Source: an uncultured Paracoccaceae bacterium
GTDB lineage: Bacteria > Pseudomonadota > Alphaproteobacteria > Rhodobacterales > Rhodobacteraceae
Direction of reading: 5' to 3'
NCBI GenBank assembly: GCA_947500055.1
Contig: CANMQO010000003.1
Location: forward strand, 186,001 to 250,000
DNA: 64,000 nucleotides
This document shows, piece by piece, positions 18,060 through 28,179 of the stretch. A program made the translations under genes and the position numbers. The notes under the pieces were generated by a model. That model worked only from the letters and a program-made list of their open reading frames with translations. It was not told where the DNA came from and did no database searches. Numbering within the stretch: the first letter of the stretch is position 1; the number at the start of each line of letters is the position of its first letter.

Positions 18060-19625
18060 ATGCTACGCACTATCCGTTACGCCGCGATTGCGGCTGCCCT
18101 TGGGTCGGCTGCACAGGCTGCCGAGTTTACATGGGCCGAAACCACAGATCCGCAAACCATGGACCCGCATGCCGTGAATTCAGCTCCGGTTCTGGGTTTT
18201 CTGAACAATGTCTATGAAGGTCTTGTCCGCCGCGGCAAGGATATGAGCGTTGAACCCGCCCTTGCCACCGCGTGGGAGCCGATTGGCGCAGGCGAAGGCT
18301 GGCGATTTACCCTTCGCGAAGGTGTCACCTTCCACGATGGTGCCGACTTCACAGCCGAGGATGTGCTGTTTTCCTATCAGCGCGCGTCGGATGAGGCGTC
18401 AGATACCCGCAGCTGGTTTGCTGCCGTGTCCGAAGTGAACGTTGTTGATGACTACACCATCGACATCATGACATCCGCCCCCAACCCGATTTTCCCAAGC
18501 TCCATCGCAAACTGGATGATCATGGATAGTGGCTGGGCCGAGGCGAATAATGCCACACTGCCCGACAAGGAAAGCGGCAACTACGCCACGTTGAACACCA
18601 ATGGCACGGGTGCCTTCCGCGTCACCGCCCGCGAACCCGGCCTGCGCACAGTGCTGGAACCGTTCGACGGCTGGTGGGGTGAGGCGGAACATAATGTCAC
18701 CCGCGCCGAACTGACCCCGATCCAGAACCCCGCCACCGCCTTGGCCGCCCTGCTGTCCGGTGATGTTGATTACATCAACCCCGTTCCCATTCAGGATGTC
18801 GCCCGTCTGGCCGAAAACCCCGATGTCAATGTCATTCAGGGGATCGAGGCGCGGGTTATCATGCTGGGTTTCCCGCATGAGGCGGACGGGCTGAAGTATT
18901 CCGCAGAAACGACGGATGCCAACCCCTTTGCCGACCCGCGCGTCCGGCAGGCGGTGGCCCATGCCGTCAATGTACCGGCCATTCTGCAAACCATCATGCG
19001 CGGCAATGCCGAAGAGGTTAGCCAATTGGTCAGCCCCGCAATGAACGGCTTTTCCACCTCTCTGGCGGATCGTCCCGCCTATGACCCCGATCAGGCCCGC
19101 GCCTTGCTGGCAGAGGCCGGTTATCCCGATGGGTTCTCCTTCGGGCTGAAATGCCCCAATGACCGTTATCTGAATGACGAATCCGTTTGTCAGGCGGTCA
19201 CCGGCATGCTGGCACAGGTTGGTATGCGTGCCACGCTGGACGCGATGCCGGTGCAGAATTACTGGCCAGAGCTGCGCGCGGATAATTACGACATGTACCT
19301 GCTGGGCTGGTCGCCTGGCACATTTGACGCAGAACACCCAATCCGTTTCCTTGCCGCCACCCCAAATGAAGAAAAGAAGCTTGGCAGCTGGAATTTTGGC
19401 GGTTATTCGAACGCTCGGGTTGATGAATTGCTGCCCATGGTCCAGTCAGAGATCGACGCAGACAAGCGGCAAGGCATGATCGATGAGATCACCAAAATCC
19501 TTCAGGATGAGGTGGCTTATGTCCCGCTTTATGTGCAGCCTCTGGTTTGGGGCACCCGCAGCAATATCGACCTGACGCAGCGGCCGGATAACTTCTTTAT
19601 CCTGCGCTGGGTGACGGTGAACTAA
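18060..19625 (+). CDS. ABC transporter substrate-binding protein, paralog of the preceding gene
   Basis: Signal peptide; FTWAETTDPQTMDPHAVNSAPVLGFLNNVYEGLVRRGKDMSVEPALATAWEP. Confidence 0.92.
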   Translation: MLRTIRYAAIAAALGSAAQAAEFTWAETTDPQTMDPHAVNSAPVLGFLNNVYEGLVRRGKDMSVEPALATAWEPIGAGEGWRFTLREGVTFHDGADFTAEDVLFSYQRASDEASDTRSWFAAVSEVNVVDDYTIDIMTSAPNPIFPSSIANWMIMDSGWAEANNATLPDKESGNYATLNTNGTGAFRVTAREPGLRTVLEPFDGWWGEAEHNVTRAELTPIQNPATALAALLSGDVDYINPVPIQDVARLAENPDVNVIQGIEARVIMLGFPHEADGLKYSAETTDANPFADPRVRQAVAHAVNVPAILQTIMRGNAEEVSQLVSPAMNGFSTSLADRPAYDPDQARALLAEAGYPDGFSFGLKCPNDRYLNDESVCQAVTGMLAQVGMRATLDAMPVQNYWPELRADNYDMYLLGWSPGTFDAEHPIRFLAATPNEEKKLGSWNFGGYSNARVDELLPMVQSEIDADKRQGMIDEITKILQDEVAYVPLYVQPLVWGTRSNIDLTQRPDNFFILRWVTVN

Positions 19626-19648
19626 GAAACGACGCAGGGAAATAGTCA

Positions 19649-20629
19649 ATGCTGGCATATCTGATACGACGCATCGGGCAGTCGGCATTGGTTTTATTAA
19701 TCGTCGGGCTTGTCGCCTTTGCGATGTTCCGCTTTGTTGGCGACCCCATCGACAACATGCTGGGGCAGGAACGCACGCAGGAAGATATCGACCGGCTGCG
19801 CGGGCAGCTGGGCCTTGATCAGCCCTTTGCGGTGCAATATTTCCGCTTTCTGGAAAACGCGGCCCAAGGCAATTTCGGGGTCAGCTACAGGCAAGGCCGT
19901 CCGGTCTCCGATATCCTGCTGGAACGCGCGCCAGCCACGTTGGAACTAGCAGCTGTCTCAGGGTTTCTGGCCATTGCGATGGGTATCGCCTTGGGCGTCT
20001 TTACCGCCATCCGACGAAACGGGTTTACAGCCAATTTCATCATGTCCGCATCCCTGATCGGGGTGTCCTTACCGACCTTTCTGATCGGGATATTGCTGAT
20101 CTATATCTTTTCAGTCGAACTGGGCTGGCTACCCAGTTTCGGCAGGGGCGAAACCGTGAGGATCGGCAATTGGACCACGGGTTTCCTGACCGAAACCGGC
20201 TTGAAGGCGCTTGTTCTGCCATCAATCACCTTGGGCCTGTATCAGATGACGCTGATCATGCGGCTGGTCCGGTCGGAAATGCTGGAGGTTCTGCGGCAGG
20301 ATTACATCCGCTTTGCCCGTGCGCGGGGCCTGCGCGACCGGGTTGTCAATTTCCGCCATGCGTTGAAAAACACCATGATGCCGGTGATCACCGTCATTGG
20401 TTTGCAGCTGGGATCGATCATCGCCTTTGCCATCATTACCGAAACGGTGTTCCAGTGGCCGGGCGTCGGTCTGCTGTTCATCAACGCCATTCAATTTGTC
20501 GATATCCCGGTCATGGCCGCCTATCTGATGCTGATTTCGGTGATGTTCGTGGGCATCAACCTGATCGTTGATATCCTTTATTTCCTGATTGACCCGCGCC
20601 TGCGCGCCGACCGGGCCGGAGCCCATTGA
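19649..20629 (+). CDS. ABC transporter permease (DppB/OppB-like)
   Basis: MLAYLIRRIGQSALVLLIVGLVAFAMFRFVGDPIDNML... with EAA-type loop. Confidence 0.93.
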   Translation: MLAYLIRRIGQSALVLLIVGLVAFAMFRFVGDPIDNMLGQERTQEDIDRLRGQLGLDQPFAVQYFRFLENAAQGNFGVSYRQGRPVSDILLERAPATLELAAVSGFLAIAMGIALGVFTAIRRNGFTANFIMSASLIGVSLPTFLIGILLIYIFSVELGWLPSFGRGETVRIGNWTTGFLTETGLKALVLPSITLGLYQMTLIMRLVRSEMLEVLRQDYIRFARARGLRDRVVNFRHALKNTMMPVITVIGLQLGSIIAFAIITETVFQWPGVGLLFINAIQFVDIPVMAAYLMLISVMFVGINLIVDILYFLIDPRLRADRAGAH

Positions 20630-21585
20630 TGACCGACACACCTGTCCCAAAAACTGCACCCGTCCGCGACAAATCCCGCTTCGCTGTCGCGATGGAAAGC
20701 GATTTTATCTACGCGTTCAAACGCTCGCCCGTGGCGATTATCTCGACCATCGTCGTCTTGACCCTTGTTCTGTCGGCAGTGTTCGCGCCGCTGATTGCCA
20801 CGACAAACCCGTTTGATCCCGCATCGCTGAACCTGATGAACGGGTTTACCGCCCCGATGGAGCCCAACGCCTTTACCGGTGACACATTCCTGTTAGGCAC
20901 CGATGACCAGGGCCGCGATGTGTTTTCCACAATCCTTTACGGCATGCGGATTTCGCTATTCGTTGGGGTGGCAGCCGTGCTGTTTGCCATGGTGTTGGGC
21001 ATCACGCTGGGTCTGATTTCAGGTTATTTCGGTGGCTGGACCGAAACCATCATCATGCGCACCGCTGATGTGCAGCTGACCTTTCCATCCATCCTTGTGG
21101 CAATGCTGATCTTTGGTATCGCCAAGGGGATCACCCCCGTCGAATACCGCGACCAGATGGCGATCTGGGTATTGATCCTGGCAATTGGTCTGTCCGATTG
21201 GGTACAGTTCGCCCGCGTCGTGCGCAGTGCCACGCTGGTCGAGAAAAGCAAGGATTACGTTGCCGCCGCGCGGCTGATCGGACGCAAGCCCGGTGCGATC
21301 ATGCTGCGCCATATCCTGCCCAATGTGCTGTCGCCGGTTCTGGTGATCGCAACCATTTCGCTCGCGCTGGCGATTATCGCCGAAGCGACGCTGAGCTTTC
21401 TGGGTGTGGGCGCGCCCCCGACCCAGCCATCGCTGGGCACGCTGATCCGCATCGGCCAAGGTTTCCTGTTCTCGGGTGAATGGTGGATCCTGCTATTCCC
21501 TGCCGTCACACTGCTGGCCCTCGCGCTGAGTGTGAACCTGCTGGGCGACTGGCTGCGCGACGCGCTGAACCCAAGGCTACGCTAA
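20629..21585 (+). CDS. ABC transporter permease (DppC/OppC-like)
   Basis: FLLGTDDQGRDVFSTILYGMRISLFVGVAAVLFAMVLGITLGLISGYFGGW; ATG at 20629. Confidence 0.93.
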   Translation: MTDTPVPKTAPVRDKSRFAVAMESDFIYAFKRSPVAIISTIVVLTLVLSAVFAPLIATTNPFDPASLNLMNGFTAPMEPNAFTGDTFLLGTDDQGRDVFSTILYGMRISLFVGVAAVLFAMVLGITLGLISGYFGGWTETIIMRTADVQLTFPSILVAMLIFGIAKGITPVEYRDQMAIWVLILAIGLSDWVQFARVVRSATLVEKSKDYVAAARLIGRKPGAIMLRHILPNVLSPVLVIATISLALAIIAEATLSFLGVGAPPTQPSLGTLIRIGQGFLFSGEWWILLFPAVTLLALALSVNLLGDWLRDALNPRLR

Positions 21586-22559
21586 TGACTGAACCCGTTT
21601 TGTCGATCCGCGACCTGTCGGTCGAAATTCCCACGCGCAAGGGCATCGTTTGCCCGGTTGATAGCGTCAGCTATGATATCGCGCCGGGTGAAATCCTGGG
21701 CGTCGTTGGCGAAAGTGGCGCGGGCAAATCCATGGCAGGTAATGCCGTCATTGGCTTGTTGAACCCGCCTGCCCGTATCGCCAAGGGCGAGATTTGGTTG
21801 AACGGCACCCGCATTGACCAGCTGTCCGGGGACGCGATGCGCCGGCTGCGGGGCAAGGAAATCGGCATGGTGTTTCAGGACCCGCTGACATCACTGAACC
21901 CGCTGTTGCAGATCGGCGATCAGTTGACCGAAACCATGCTGACCCATCTGGATATCAGCCGGTCAGAAGCAGAAAAGCGTGCCATTGCGGCGCTGCAAGA
22001 GGTCGGCATCCCCGGCGCCGCCGACCGGCTGAACAGCTATCCACATGAATTTTCCGGCGGGATGCGCCAACGCGTTGTTATCGCGCTGGCCCTATGCGCC
22101 GAACCATCGCTGATCATTGCCGATGAACCGACAACCGCGCTGGATGTATCGGTGCAGGCGCAGATCGTTGCCTTGCTGAAAAAGCTTTGCCGTGAACGCG
22201 GCACAGCAATCATGCTGATCACCCATGATATGGGCGTCATTGCCGAAGCCGCCGACCGTGTGGCGGTGATGTATGCGGGTCGTCTGGCCGAGCTTGGCCC
22301 GGTGCGCGAGATCCTGACCAGCCCCAGCCACCCCTATACGGATGGTTTGATGGCCTCCACCCCGCTGGCATCGCGGGGCAAATCCCGGTTGCATCAAATC
22401 CCCGGATCAATGCCCCGCCTGAATGCGATACCGGATGGCTGTGCGTTTAACCCGCGCTGCCCCTATGCCGCTGACAAATGCCGTCACGATCCCGGCCCGC
22501 AAGGCGTTGAGGGCCGTGCCGCCTGCTGGTTCCCCATTGTTCGCGAAAGGACCGCGTAA
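21585..22559 (+). CDS. ABC transporter ATP-binding protein (DppD-like)
   Basis: VVGESGAGKSMAGNAVIGLL; ...FSGGMRQRVVIALALCAEPSLIIADEPTTALDVSVQAQI; ATG at 21585 overlaps the permease stop. Confidence 0.93.
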   Translation: MTEPVLSIRDLSVEIPTRKGIVCPVDSVSYDIAPGEILGVVGESGAGKSMAGNAVIGLLNPPARIAKGEIWLNGTRIDQLSGDAMRRLRGKEIGMVFQDPLTSLNPLLQIGDQLTETMLTHLDISRSEAEKRAIAALQEVGIPGAADRLNSYPHEFSGGMRQRVVIALALCAEPSLIIADEPTTALDVSVQAQIVALLKKLCRERGTAIMLITHDMGVIAEAADRVAVMYAGRLAELGPVREILTSPSHPYTDGLMASTPLASRGKSRLHQIPGSMPRLNAIPDGCAFNPRCPYAADKCRHDPGPQGVEGRAACWFPIVRERTA

Positions 22560-23521
22560 TGGATTTGGTCAAGGTCAAAAACCTGAGCCGCACTTTTGAC
22601 GTCTCAAAACCCTGGCTGAACCGGGTGATCGAACGCCAGCCAAAGCTGTTTTTGAAAGCTGTGTCAGAGGTTGATTTTGATATCGCCGAACGCAGCACCT
22701 ATGCGCTGGTGGGCGAAAGCGGCTCGGGCAAGTCGACGATTGGCCGGATGCTGGTGGGTCTGCTGACCCCGTCAGGTGGCAATGTGGAAATTGAAGGCGT
22801 TGATCTGGCCAATGAAACGGATGCCGCCAAAGTGGCCGCCGTTCGTGCCGATATTCAGATGATCTTTCAGGATCCTTATGCGTCCCTGAACCCGCGCTGG
22901 CGGGTGCGCGACATCATCGTGGAGCCCGTGCTGGCGCGCGGGGGTGAGACGAAAGGTCTGGCGGAGCGCCTGCTGGAACAGGTGGGTCTGTCTGCCGAAG
23001 ATGCGGGCAAGTTCCCGCATGAGTTTTCCGGTGGTCAGCGCCAGCGGATTTGCATCGCCCGGGCCTTGTCATCCGAACCGCGACTGATTGTCTGCGATGA
23101 GCCGACATCAGCGCTGGATGTATCCGTACAGGCGCAGGTTCTAAACCTGATGAGCGATCTGAAGGACAGTTTCGGCCTGACCTATCTGTTGATCAGTCAT
23201 GACCTGACCGTGGTGCAGCATATGGCGGACCGGATCGGCGTGCTTTATCTAGGTCGACTGGTGGAAGAGGCTGACCCTGATACGCTGTTTTCCGACCCCA
23301 AGCATCCCTACACGCAGATGCTGCTGGAGGCCGCGCCCCGTCTGGATGCTTTTGGCCGCGAGGTTGTGCCGCCCGAGGGCGAAATCCCCAACCCGATTGA
23401 TCCGCCAACAGGCTGCGCCTTTCACCCGCGCTGTCCGCTGGCGGTGGATCGCTGCCGGGCAGAACGCCCGGAACTGCGTGAAGTCGGGACCAGCCGGGCA
23501 GCGTGCCATTTGGCGGAATAA
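22559..23521 (+). CDS. ABC transporter ATP-binding protein (DppF-like)
   Basis: LVGESGSGKSTIGRMLVGLL; FSGGQRQRICIARALSSEPRLIVCDEPTSALDVSVQAQV. Confidence 0.94.
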   Translation: MDLVKVKNLSRTFDVSKPWLNRVIERQPKLFLKAVSEVDFDIAERSTYALVGESGSGKSTIGRMLVGLLTPSGGNVEIEGVDLANETDAAKVAAVRADIQMIFQDPYASLNPRWRVRDIIVEPVLARGGETKGLAERLLEQVGLSAEDAGKFPHEFSGGQRQRICIARALSSEPRLIVCDEPTSALDVSVQAQVLNLMSDLKDSFGLTYLLISHDLTVVQHMADRIGVLYLGRLVEEADPDTLFSDPKHPYTQMLLEAAPRLDAFGREVVPPEGEIPNPIDPPTGCAFHPRCPLAVDRCRAERPELREVGTSRAACHLAE

Positions 23522-23530
23522 TCCGATTGC

Positions 23531-23547
23531 GGTGGGTTTCACCCACC
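23531..23547. terminator. Bidirectional terminator-like palindrome GGTGGGT-TTC-ACCCACC
   Basis: Between convergent genes ending at 23521 (+) and 23548 (-). Confidence 0.65.
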
Positions 23548-24390
23548 CTACATCAGGTCTTGCACGTGGTTCAGGTTGGCCCTGATCTCTGGAATGTCGG
23601 GCGCGATGGCCCGTGCCCGAAGTAGCGCCCTGCGCGCGCCACGCAGGTCCCCTTGCCCGTAGCGTGCGTTGCCCAGCCCGAATTGCCAGAGCCAGTTTTC
23701 CGGCCACCGCGCCGACCCGGTTTCATAAAGCGTTTCCGCCGCATGGTATTGCTCCACCCGTTCAAGCGCCGCTGCCGCGTTGAGGATCGCCGTTTCAGGT
23801 GCCGTTGCGGGCAGATCGTCAGGTGGCAGCACCACGAGACCCCAGAAATCCCCCCGTCGCCATGTCCGTTCGAACAAGGCAAAGGGCATGACCATTTGAT
23901 CCAATTGCCCGGAATTCAGGTAAACCTCATCCTTTTGCAGATCGTAGCCGGTCACGACGCCGTAGTGCCACACGGGCGCGATGCCCAACCCGAGGTTCTG
24001 GAAGACAATCACCGGATGGCCTGCATTCACTTCGCCAAGCAGCCCGTCAAAACTGTTTATTTCCACGGCCAACTGCCCCTTGCGGCGGGCGCTGCCGATC
24101 ATATCGGCAAGATAGGTTCCGCCTGCCCCCGGACTGAAGGCAAGCGCGGCAATATCCGCCTGTGTGACGTCATGCCCGGACCATTGCATCACCATGGCGA
24201 CGGATGTTGGTCCGCAATAAAACGCTTCTTGCTGAATCAGCGGCACGCCGGGGACAGATGCGCGGGTGGGCACATCAACCGTAAGGCGTTCATCGGGATC
24301 AAATGGTGCGGCGCAAGCTGTCAGCCAGCCCAGCGCCAATATCAGGATTAACGCACGCAACGGGTAAAGTTGAAGATCCGCGTCAGGCAC
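23548..24390 (-). CDS. PA2778-family C39-like cysteine peptidase lipoprotein with TPR region
   Basis: Lipobox-like LGWLTACAAP; VPLIQQEAFYCGPTSVAMVMQWSGHDVTQADIAAL; HYGVVTGYD; C-terminal TPR-like segment. Confidence 0.8.
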   Translation of the reverse strand: MPDADLQLYPLRALILILALGWLTACAAPFDPDERLTVDVPTRASVPGVPLIQQEAFYCGPTSVAMVMQWSGHDVTQADIAALAFSPGAGGTYLADMIGSARRKGQLAVEINSFDGLLGEVNAGHPVIVFQNLGLGIAPVWHYGVVTGYDLQKDEVYLNSGQLDQMVMPFALFERTWRRGDFWGLVVLPPDDLPATAPETAILNAAAALERVEQYHAAETLYETGSARWPENWLWQFGLGNARYGQGDLRGARRALLRARAIAPDIPEIRANLNHVQDLM

Positions 24391-24749
24391 AGGATATCCG
24401 TCACCAGAAGGATCACAAAGATGGTGAAGAGCGTGCCGACGATATCGGCCCCGGCGTTATCCTTTTCCATCTGCACCATGATGCTGGCGACCTCTGCATC
24501 TGTGAGGGCGGCCAGCCGGGCCTCTGCCTCGGCCGGGTCCACACCAAGGCGTACCATCTCAGACTGGACATCATCGCGTTGAAGCTCTTCCATCAGGAAT
24601 GCCCGGTCCTGATGCTGCGTATATTTCGATATTGCAGCATCGGTGCCCAGCATCTCGGCCTGCGCCATGGTGACCGCCGTGGTGGCCAGAACCAGTTGTG
24701 CAGAGAGCACGACAGCGATGCCTGTTTTGGTCAGGTTGAATAGGCCCAT
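24348..24749 (-). CDS. PA2779-family protein
   Basis: MGLFNLTKTGIAVVLSAQLVLATTAVTMAQAEMLGTDAAISKYTQHQDRAFLMEELQRDDVQSEMVRLGVDPAEAEARLAALTDAEVASI; adjacent to PA2778-like gene. Confidence 0.8.
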   Translation of the reverse strand: MGLFNLTKTGIAVVLSAQLVLATTAVTMAQAEMLGTDAAISKYTQHQDRAFLMEELQRDDVQSEMVRLGVDPAEAEARLAALTDAEVASIMVQMEKDNAGADIVGTLFTIFVILLVTDILCLTRIFNFTRCVR

Positions 24750-24877
24750 GGGTAAATTCCTTCCTTTTGACGACCCAAAGGCCGCCTGTTGCCCCGTTAG
24801 GGTCAGTTTTGAGGAATTTAGCGGATGCTGCAAGCGTTTGGCCGCATTTGGTTTTCAGGTCGGCGAAAACCAGATCA

Positions 24878-25195
24878 TCAAACGAAGGCACCCAGATTGT
24901 TGATGATCAGAATACGCAGGATTTCCAGCCCAATCAGCACCACAATCGGCGACAGATCAATCCCGCCCAGATCGGGCATGAACCGGCGCACCCGGCTGTA
25001 GATCGGCTCAAGGATCCGTTGCAGCATGTACCAGACCTGCCCCACAAATTCCTGTCGGACATTCAAGACCTCGAACCGGATCAGCCAGCTCATGATGAAA
25101 TGGGCGATCACGAAGAAGCGGACAACGCCGATGATTAGCAACAGAATTTGGATAATGGATACCATGGTCGCGCCTTTTATTTTGTCCCGTATCAC
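24878..25195 (-). CDS. YggT family membrane protein
   Basis: IIQILLLIIGVVRFFVIAHFIMSWLIRFEVLNVRQEFVGQVWYMLQRILEPIYSRVRRFMPDLGGIDLSPIVVLIGLEIL. Confidence 0.92.
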   Translation of the reverse strand: MIRDKIKGATMVSIIQILLLIIGVVRFFVIAHFIMSWLIRFEVLNVRQEFVGQVWYMLQRILEPIYSRVRRFMPDLGGIDLSPIVVLIGLEILRILIINNLGAFV

Positions 25196-25303
25196 CTAGG
25201 TGTTCTGGCCCATCGCGGCAAGCCCCCGGCTTGCCGCAAGGTCAAAGTTGACGTTCGCGTCAATCACCCCCATCTGGCCAAAGAACCTATGAAAGGCGTC
25301 CAG

Positions 25304-25846
25304 ATGTATCCGCTGATCCGACTGGCCAAGGAAATTCTTTTGTCGCGCAAGGCCGAACGGCTGTCCTTGCTGGACACACATGTATCGCATCACCGTTGCT
25401 GGCCGCAGGATATCGACCTGTTCATGGAGATGAATAACGGCCGCATCCTGACAATCCTTGATCTTGGCCGTACTGCGCTGGCCTATCGCGTCGGGCTGAT
25501 GGACGTGCTGAAACAGCAGCGTTGGGGTTTGACCATGGCGGGTGTTTCCGTTCGCTATCGCAAACGTATCCGCCCGTTCGTGAAATTTCGCGTCGTCAGC
25601 AAGGCTGTCGGCTGGGATGACAAATTCATGTATCTGGATCAGTCGATCTGGATTGGTGAGGAATGCGCGGTGCAGGCGCTTTACCGCTCTGCCCTGACCG
25701 ACAAAAACGGCCTTGTACGACCCGATCGCCTGTTGGAAGTCATTACGGTTGAAGAACCGCAGCCACCGCTTCCGGACTGGGTGCAAAACTGGGTTGATGC
25801 TGATGCAACGCGGCCATGGCCGCCAATGGATCATAGCAAGCCGTAA
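25304..25846 (+). CDS. Acyl-CoA thioesterase-like protein (4HBT/Them6-like)
   Basis: HRCWPQDIDLFMEMNNGRILTILDLGRTALAYRVGLMDVLKQQRWG; ATG chosen at 25304 inside the longer ORF. Confidence 0.75.
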   Translation: MYPLIRLAKEILLSRKAERLSLLDTHVSHHRCWPQDIDLFMEMNNGRILTILDLGRTALAYRVGLMDVLKQQRWGLTMAGVSVRYRKRIRPFVKFRVVSKAVGWDDKFMYLDQSIWIGEECAVQALYRSALTDKNGLVRPDRLLEVITVEEPQPPLPDWVQNWVDADATRPWPPMDHSKP

Positions 25847-25912
25847 AGCACCGCTTGCCATCCCCCGCCTTCCCAGTGTTTGATCGGTTCAAAGAAAAGC
25901 AGGGACAGGCAG

Positions 25913-27286
25913 ATGGCAGTCAGCAAGAAACGGGTTTGGGGCTGGATGGCCTTTGATTGGGCGGCGCAGCCGTTCTACACGCTTGGCCTGACATTTATCT
26001 TTGGGCCCTATTTTGCGGTCGTGGCTGCCGAATATTACCTTGGTACAGGTCTGGAGCAAGACGCTGCCAAGGCACAGGCGCAGTCAATCTGGTCCGCCGG
26101 TCAAACCGTCGCCGGTTTAGTCATTGCGTTCAGCGCGCCCTTCCTGGGCGCGTTTGCCGACAATTCCGGGCGCAAGGTCCCTTGGATCATCTTCTTTTCT
26201 ATCATTTATGTCGCCACCACCGCCATGTTGTGGGGACTTACCCCGGACGGCGCACAGCTTTTTCTGATGCTGATCATCTTTTATATTGGCTTTGTCGCTG
26301 CAGAAAGCGCGCTGAATTTCGTGAACGCCATTTTGCCGTCACTTGGCAACGAGCATGAGATTGGCCGCATTTCCGGGTCGGGCGCCGCGTTTGGTTACTG
26401 GGGCGGTGTGTTGGGCCTTGTCATCATGTTGGCCTTCTTTGCAGAAACCGATGAGGGCGTGACCCGGCTGGGCATGAGCCCACCTTTCGGACTGGACCCC
26501 GCGCAAATGGAAGGCACCCGGTTTGTCGGGCCATTTATCGCGATCTGGTATGTGGTTTTTATCATCCCGTTCTTTCTATGGGTGCGCGATGACCCCAGGA
26601 TTATCGGGAAATCGACCAAGATCGGGGCCGTCACCGCGGATCTGATGCAAACGCTCAAATCAGTGCTTGAGCGCAAAAGCCTGCTCAATTTTCTTGTTGG
26701 TTCCATGTTCTATCGCGATGCGCTGAACGCACTTTATGCGTTTGGTGGTGTCTATGCGGCCCTTGTTCTTGACTGGCAAACCACGGAAATTGGCCTGTTT
26801 GGCATCATCGCGGCCATCGCTGCCGCGATCACGACATGGCTTTCGGGTCTGGCCGACCAGCGCTTTGGCCCGAAACCCGTTATCCGGGCAACAGTCTGGG
26901 TGCTCATTGTCGTATCGGCCATCATCGTGGGTATGTCGCGCGAAAGCATCTTTGGCGTTCCATTGGCCGAAGGATCACAACTGCCCGACATCATCTTCTA
27001 TATCTGCGGGATGTGTATCGGCGGCGCAGGTGGCGCAGTCTATACATCGTCGCGCTCCATGATGGTCCGCCATACCCATCCTGACCGCCCGGCGGAGGCT
27101 TTTGGCCTGTTTGCCCTATCTGGCAAGGCCACCGCATTTCTGGCCCCGGCGTCGATCAGCCTGTTCACTTATATGACCGGCAACGTCCAATTGGGCTTTT
27201 TGCCTGTGATCATCCTTTTCCTGATGGGCCTTTTCTTGTTACGATGGGTCAATAAAGACGGAGATCGCGCAGAATGGTCCGCTTAA
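25913..27286 (+). CDS. MFS transporter, UMF1/Atg22-like
   Basis: KRVWGWMAFDWAAQPFYTLGLTFIFGPYFA; ~12 TM pattern; ATG at 25913. Confidence 0.85.
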   Translation: MAVSKKRVWGWMAFDWAAQPFYTLGLTFIFGPYFAVVAAEYYLGTGLEQDAAKAQAQSIWSAGQTVAGLVIAFSAPFLGAFADNSGRKVPWIIFFSIIYVATTAMLWGLTPDGAQLFLMLIIFYIGFVAAESALNFVNAILPSLGNEHEIGRISGSGAAFGYWGGVLGLVIMLAFFAETDEGVTRLGMSPPFGLDPAQMEGTRFVGPFIAIWYVVFIIPFFLWVRDDPRIIGKSTKIGAVTADLMQTLKSVLERKSLLNFLVGSMFYRDALNALYAFGGVYAALVLDWQTTEIGLFGIIAAIAAAITTWLSGLADQRFGPKPVIRATVWVLIVVSAIIVGMSRESIFGVPLAEGSQLPDIIFYICGMCIGGAGGAVYTSSRSMMVRHTHPDRPAEAFGLFALSGKATAFLAPASISLFTYMTGNVQLGFLPVIILFLMGLFLLRWVNKDGDRAEWSA

Positions 27287-28179
27287 TCGCAGCAGTATGT
27301 ATTACCCTGGGGCTGGCAGCCTGCCAGTCGGAAACATCCGCCCCGGATATCAGCATTGCCAGCCAGAACGCCAATGACACCCGTGTCGCCAAGACGTTGT
27401 TCGGGGCGATGCCAACCGGTTCCGCCCAACGCCCCGAGGCCGTCGGCGGCTATGCAAGAGGCTGTCAGGCGGGAGCGGCCCAATTACCTGAAACCGGCCC
27501 GACATGGCAGGCGATGCGCCTGTCGCGCAACCGGAACTGGGCGCAGCCCGAAACGGTTGATTTCGTTCAGGATCTCAGCCGGTTTGCCGCCACCCAACCG
27601 GGGTGGGAAGGGCTTTATGTCGGGGATATGTCCCAGCCGCGCGGCGGCCCGATGCTGACCGGGCATCGTAGCCACCAGACCGGCCTGGATGCCGATATCT
27701 GGATGCTGCCACCCAAGCGGCTCGATCTGACAGTGGCCGAACGCGAAAACATCTCGTCCATCTCGATGCGACGCAGCAGTGGCGCGTTTACCAATGACCA
27801 GTGGACCCCGCAGCACGAAGCCATTTTGCGCGCCGCCGCATCTGATCCGCGCGTCGCGCGTATCTTTGTGTTTCCCGGCGCCAAGGTCGCGATGTGTAAT
27901 TCCGCAACAGGTGATCGCAGCTGGCTCAGCAAGATCAGGCCATGGTGGGGCCATCATTATCATTTCCATGTGCGGTTGAATTGTCCTGCTGGCGATGCTG
28001 GCTGTACCGATCAGGCACCGCCCCCGCCCGGTGATGGCTGTGCCGAGGCGCAGGGTTGGGTTGACCGCATCCTCAACCCACCCCCGCCGGACCCCAATGC
28101 ACCGCCACCAAAGCCGCGCGCGGAATTGACCATGGCCAATCTGCCCGGCCAATGTCTGGGTGTGCTGAACGCCGACTAG
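27274..28179 (+). CDS. mepA: Penicillin-insensitive murein endopeptidase
   Basis: AKTLFGAMPTGS; GPMLTGHRSHQTGLDADIWMLP; WWGHHYHFHVRLNCPAGDAGC. Confidence 0.93.
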   Translation: MVRLIAAVCITLGLAACQSETSAPDISIASQNANDTRVAKTLFGAMPTGSAQRPEAVGGYARGCQAGAAQLPETGPTWQAMRLSRNRNWAQPETVDFVQDLSRFAATQPGWEGLYVGDMSQPRGGPMLTGHRSHQTGLDADIWMLPPKRLDLTVAERENISSISMRRSSGAFTNDQWTPQHEAILRAAASDPRVARIFVFPGAKVAMCNSATGDRSWLSKIRPWWGHHYHFHVRLNCPAGDAGCTDQAPPPPGDGCAEAQGWVDRILNPPPPDPNAPPPKPRAELTMANLPGQCLGVLNAD

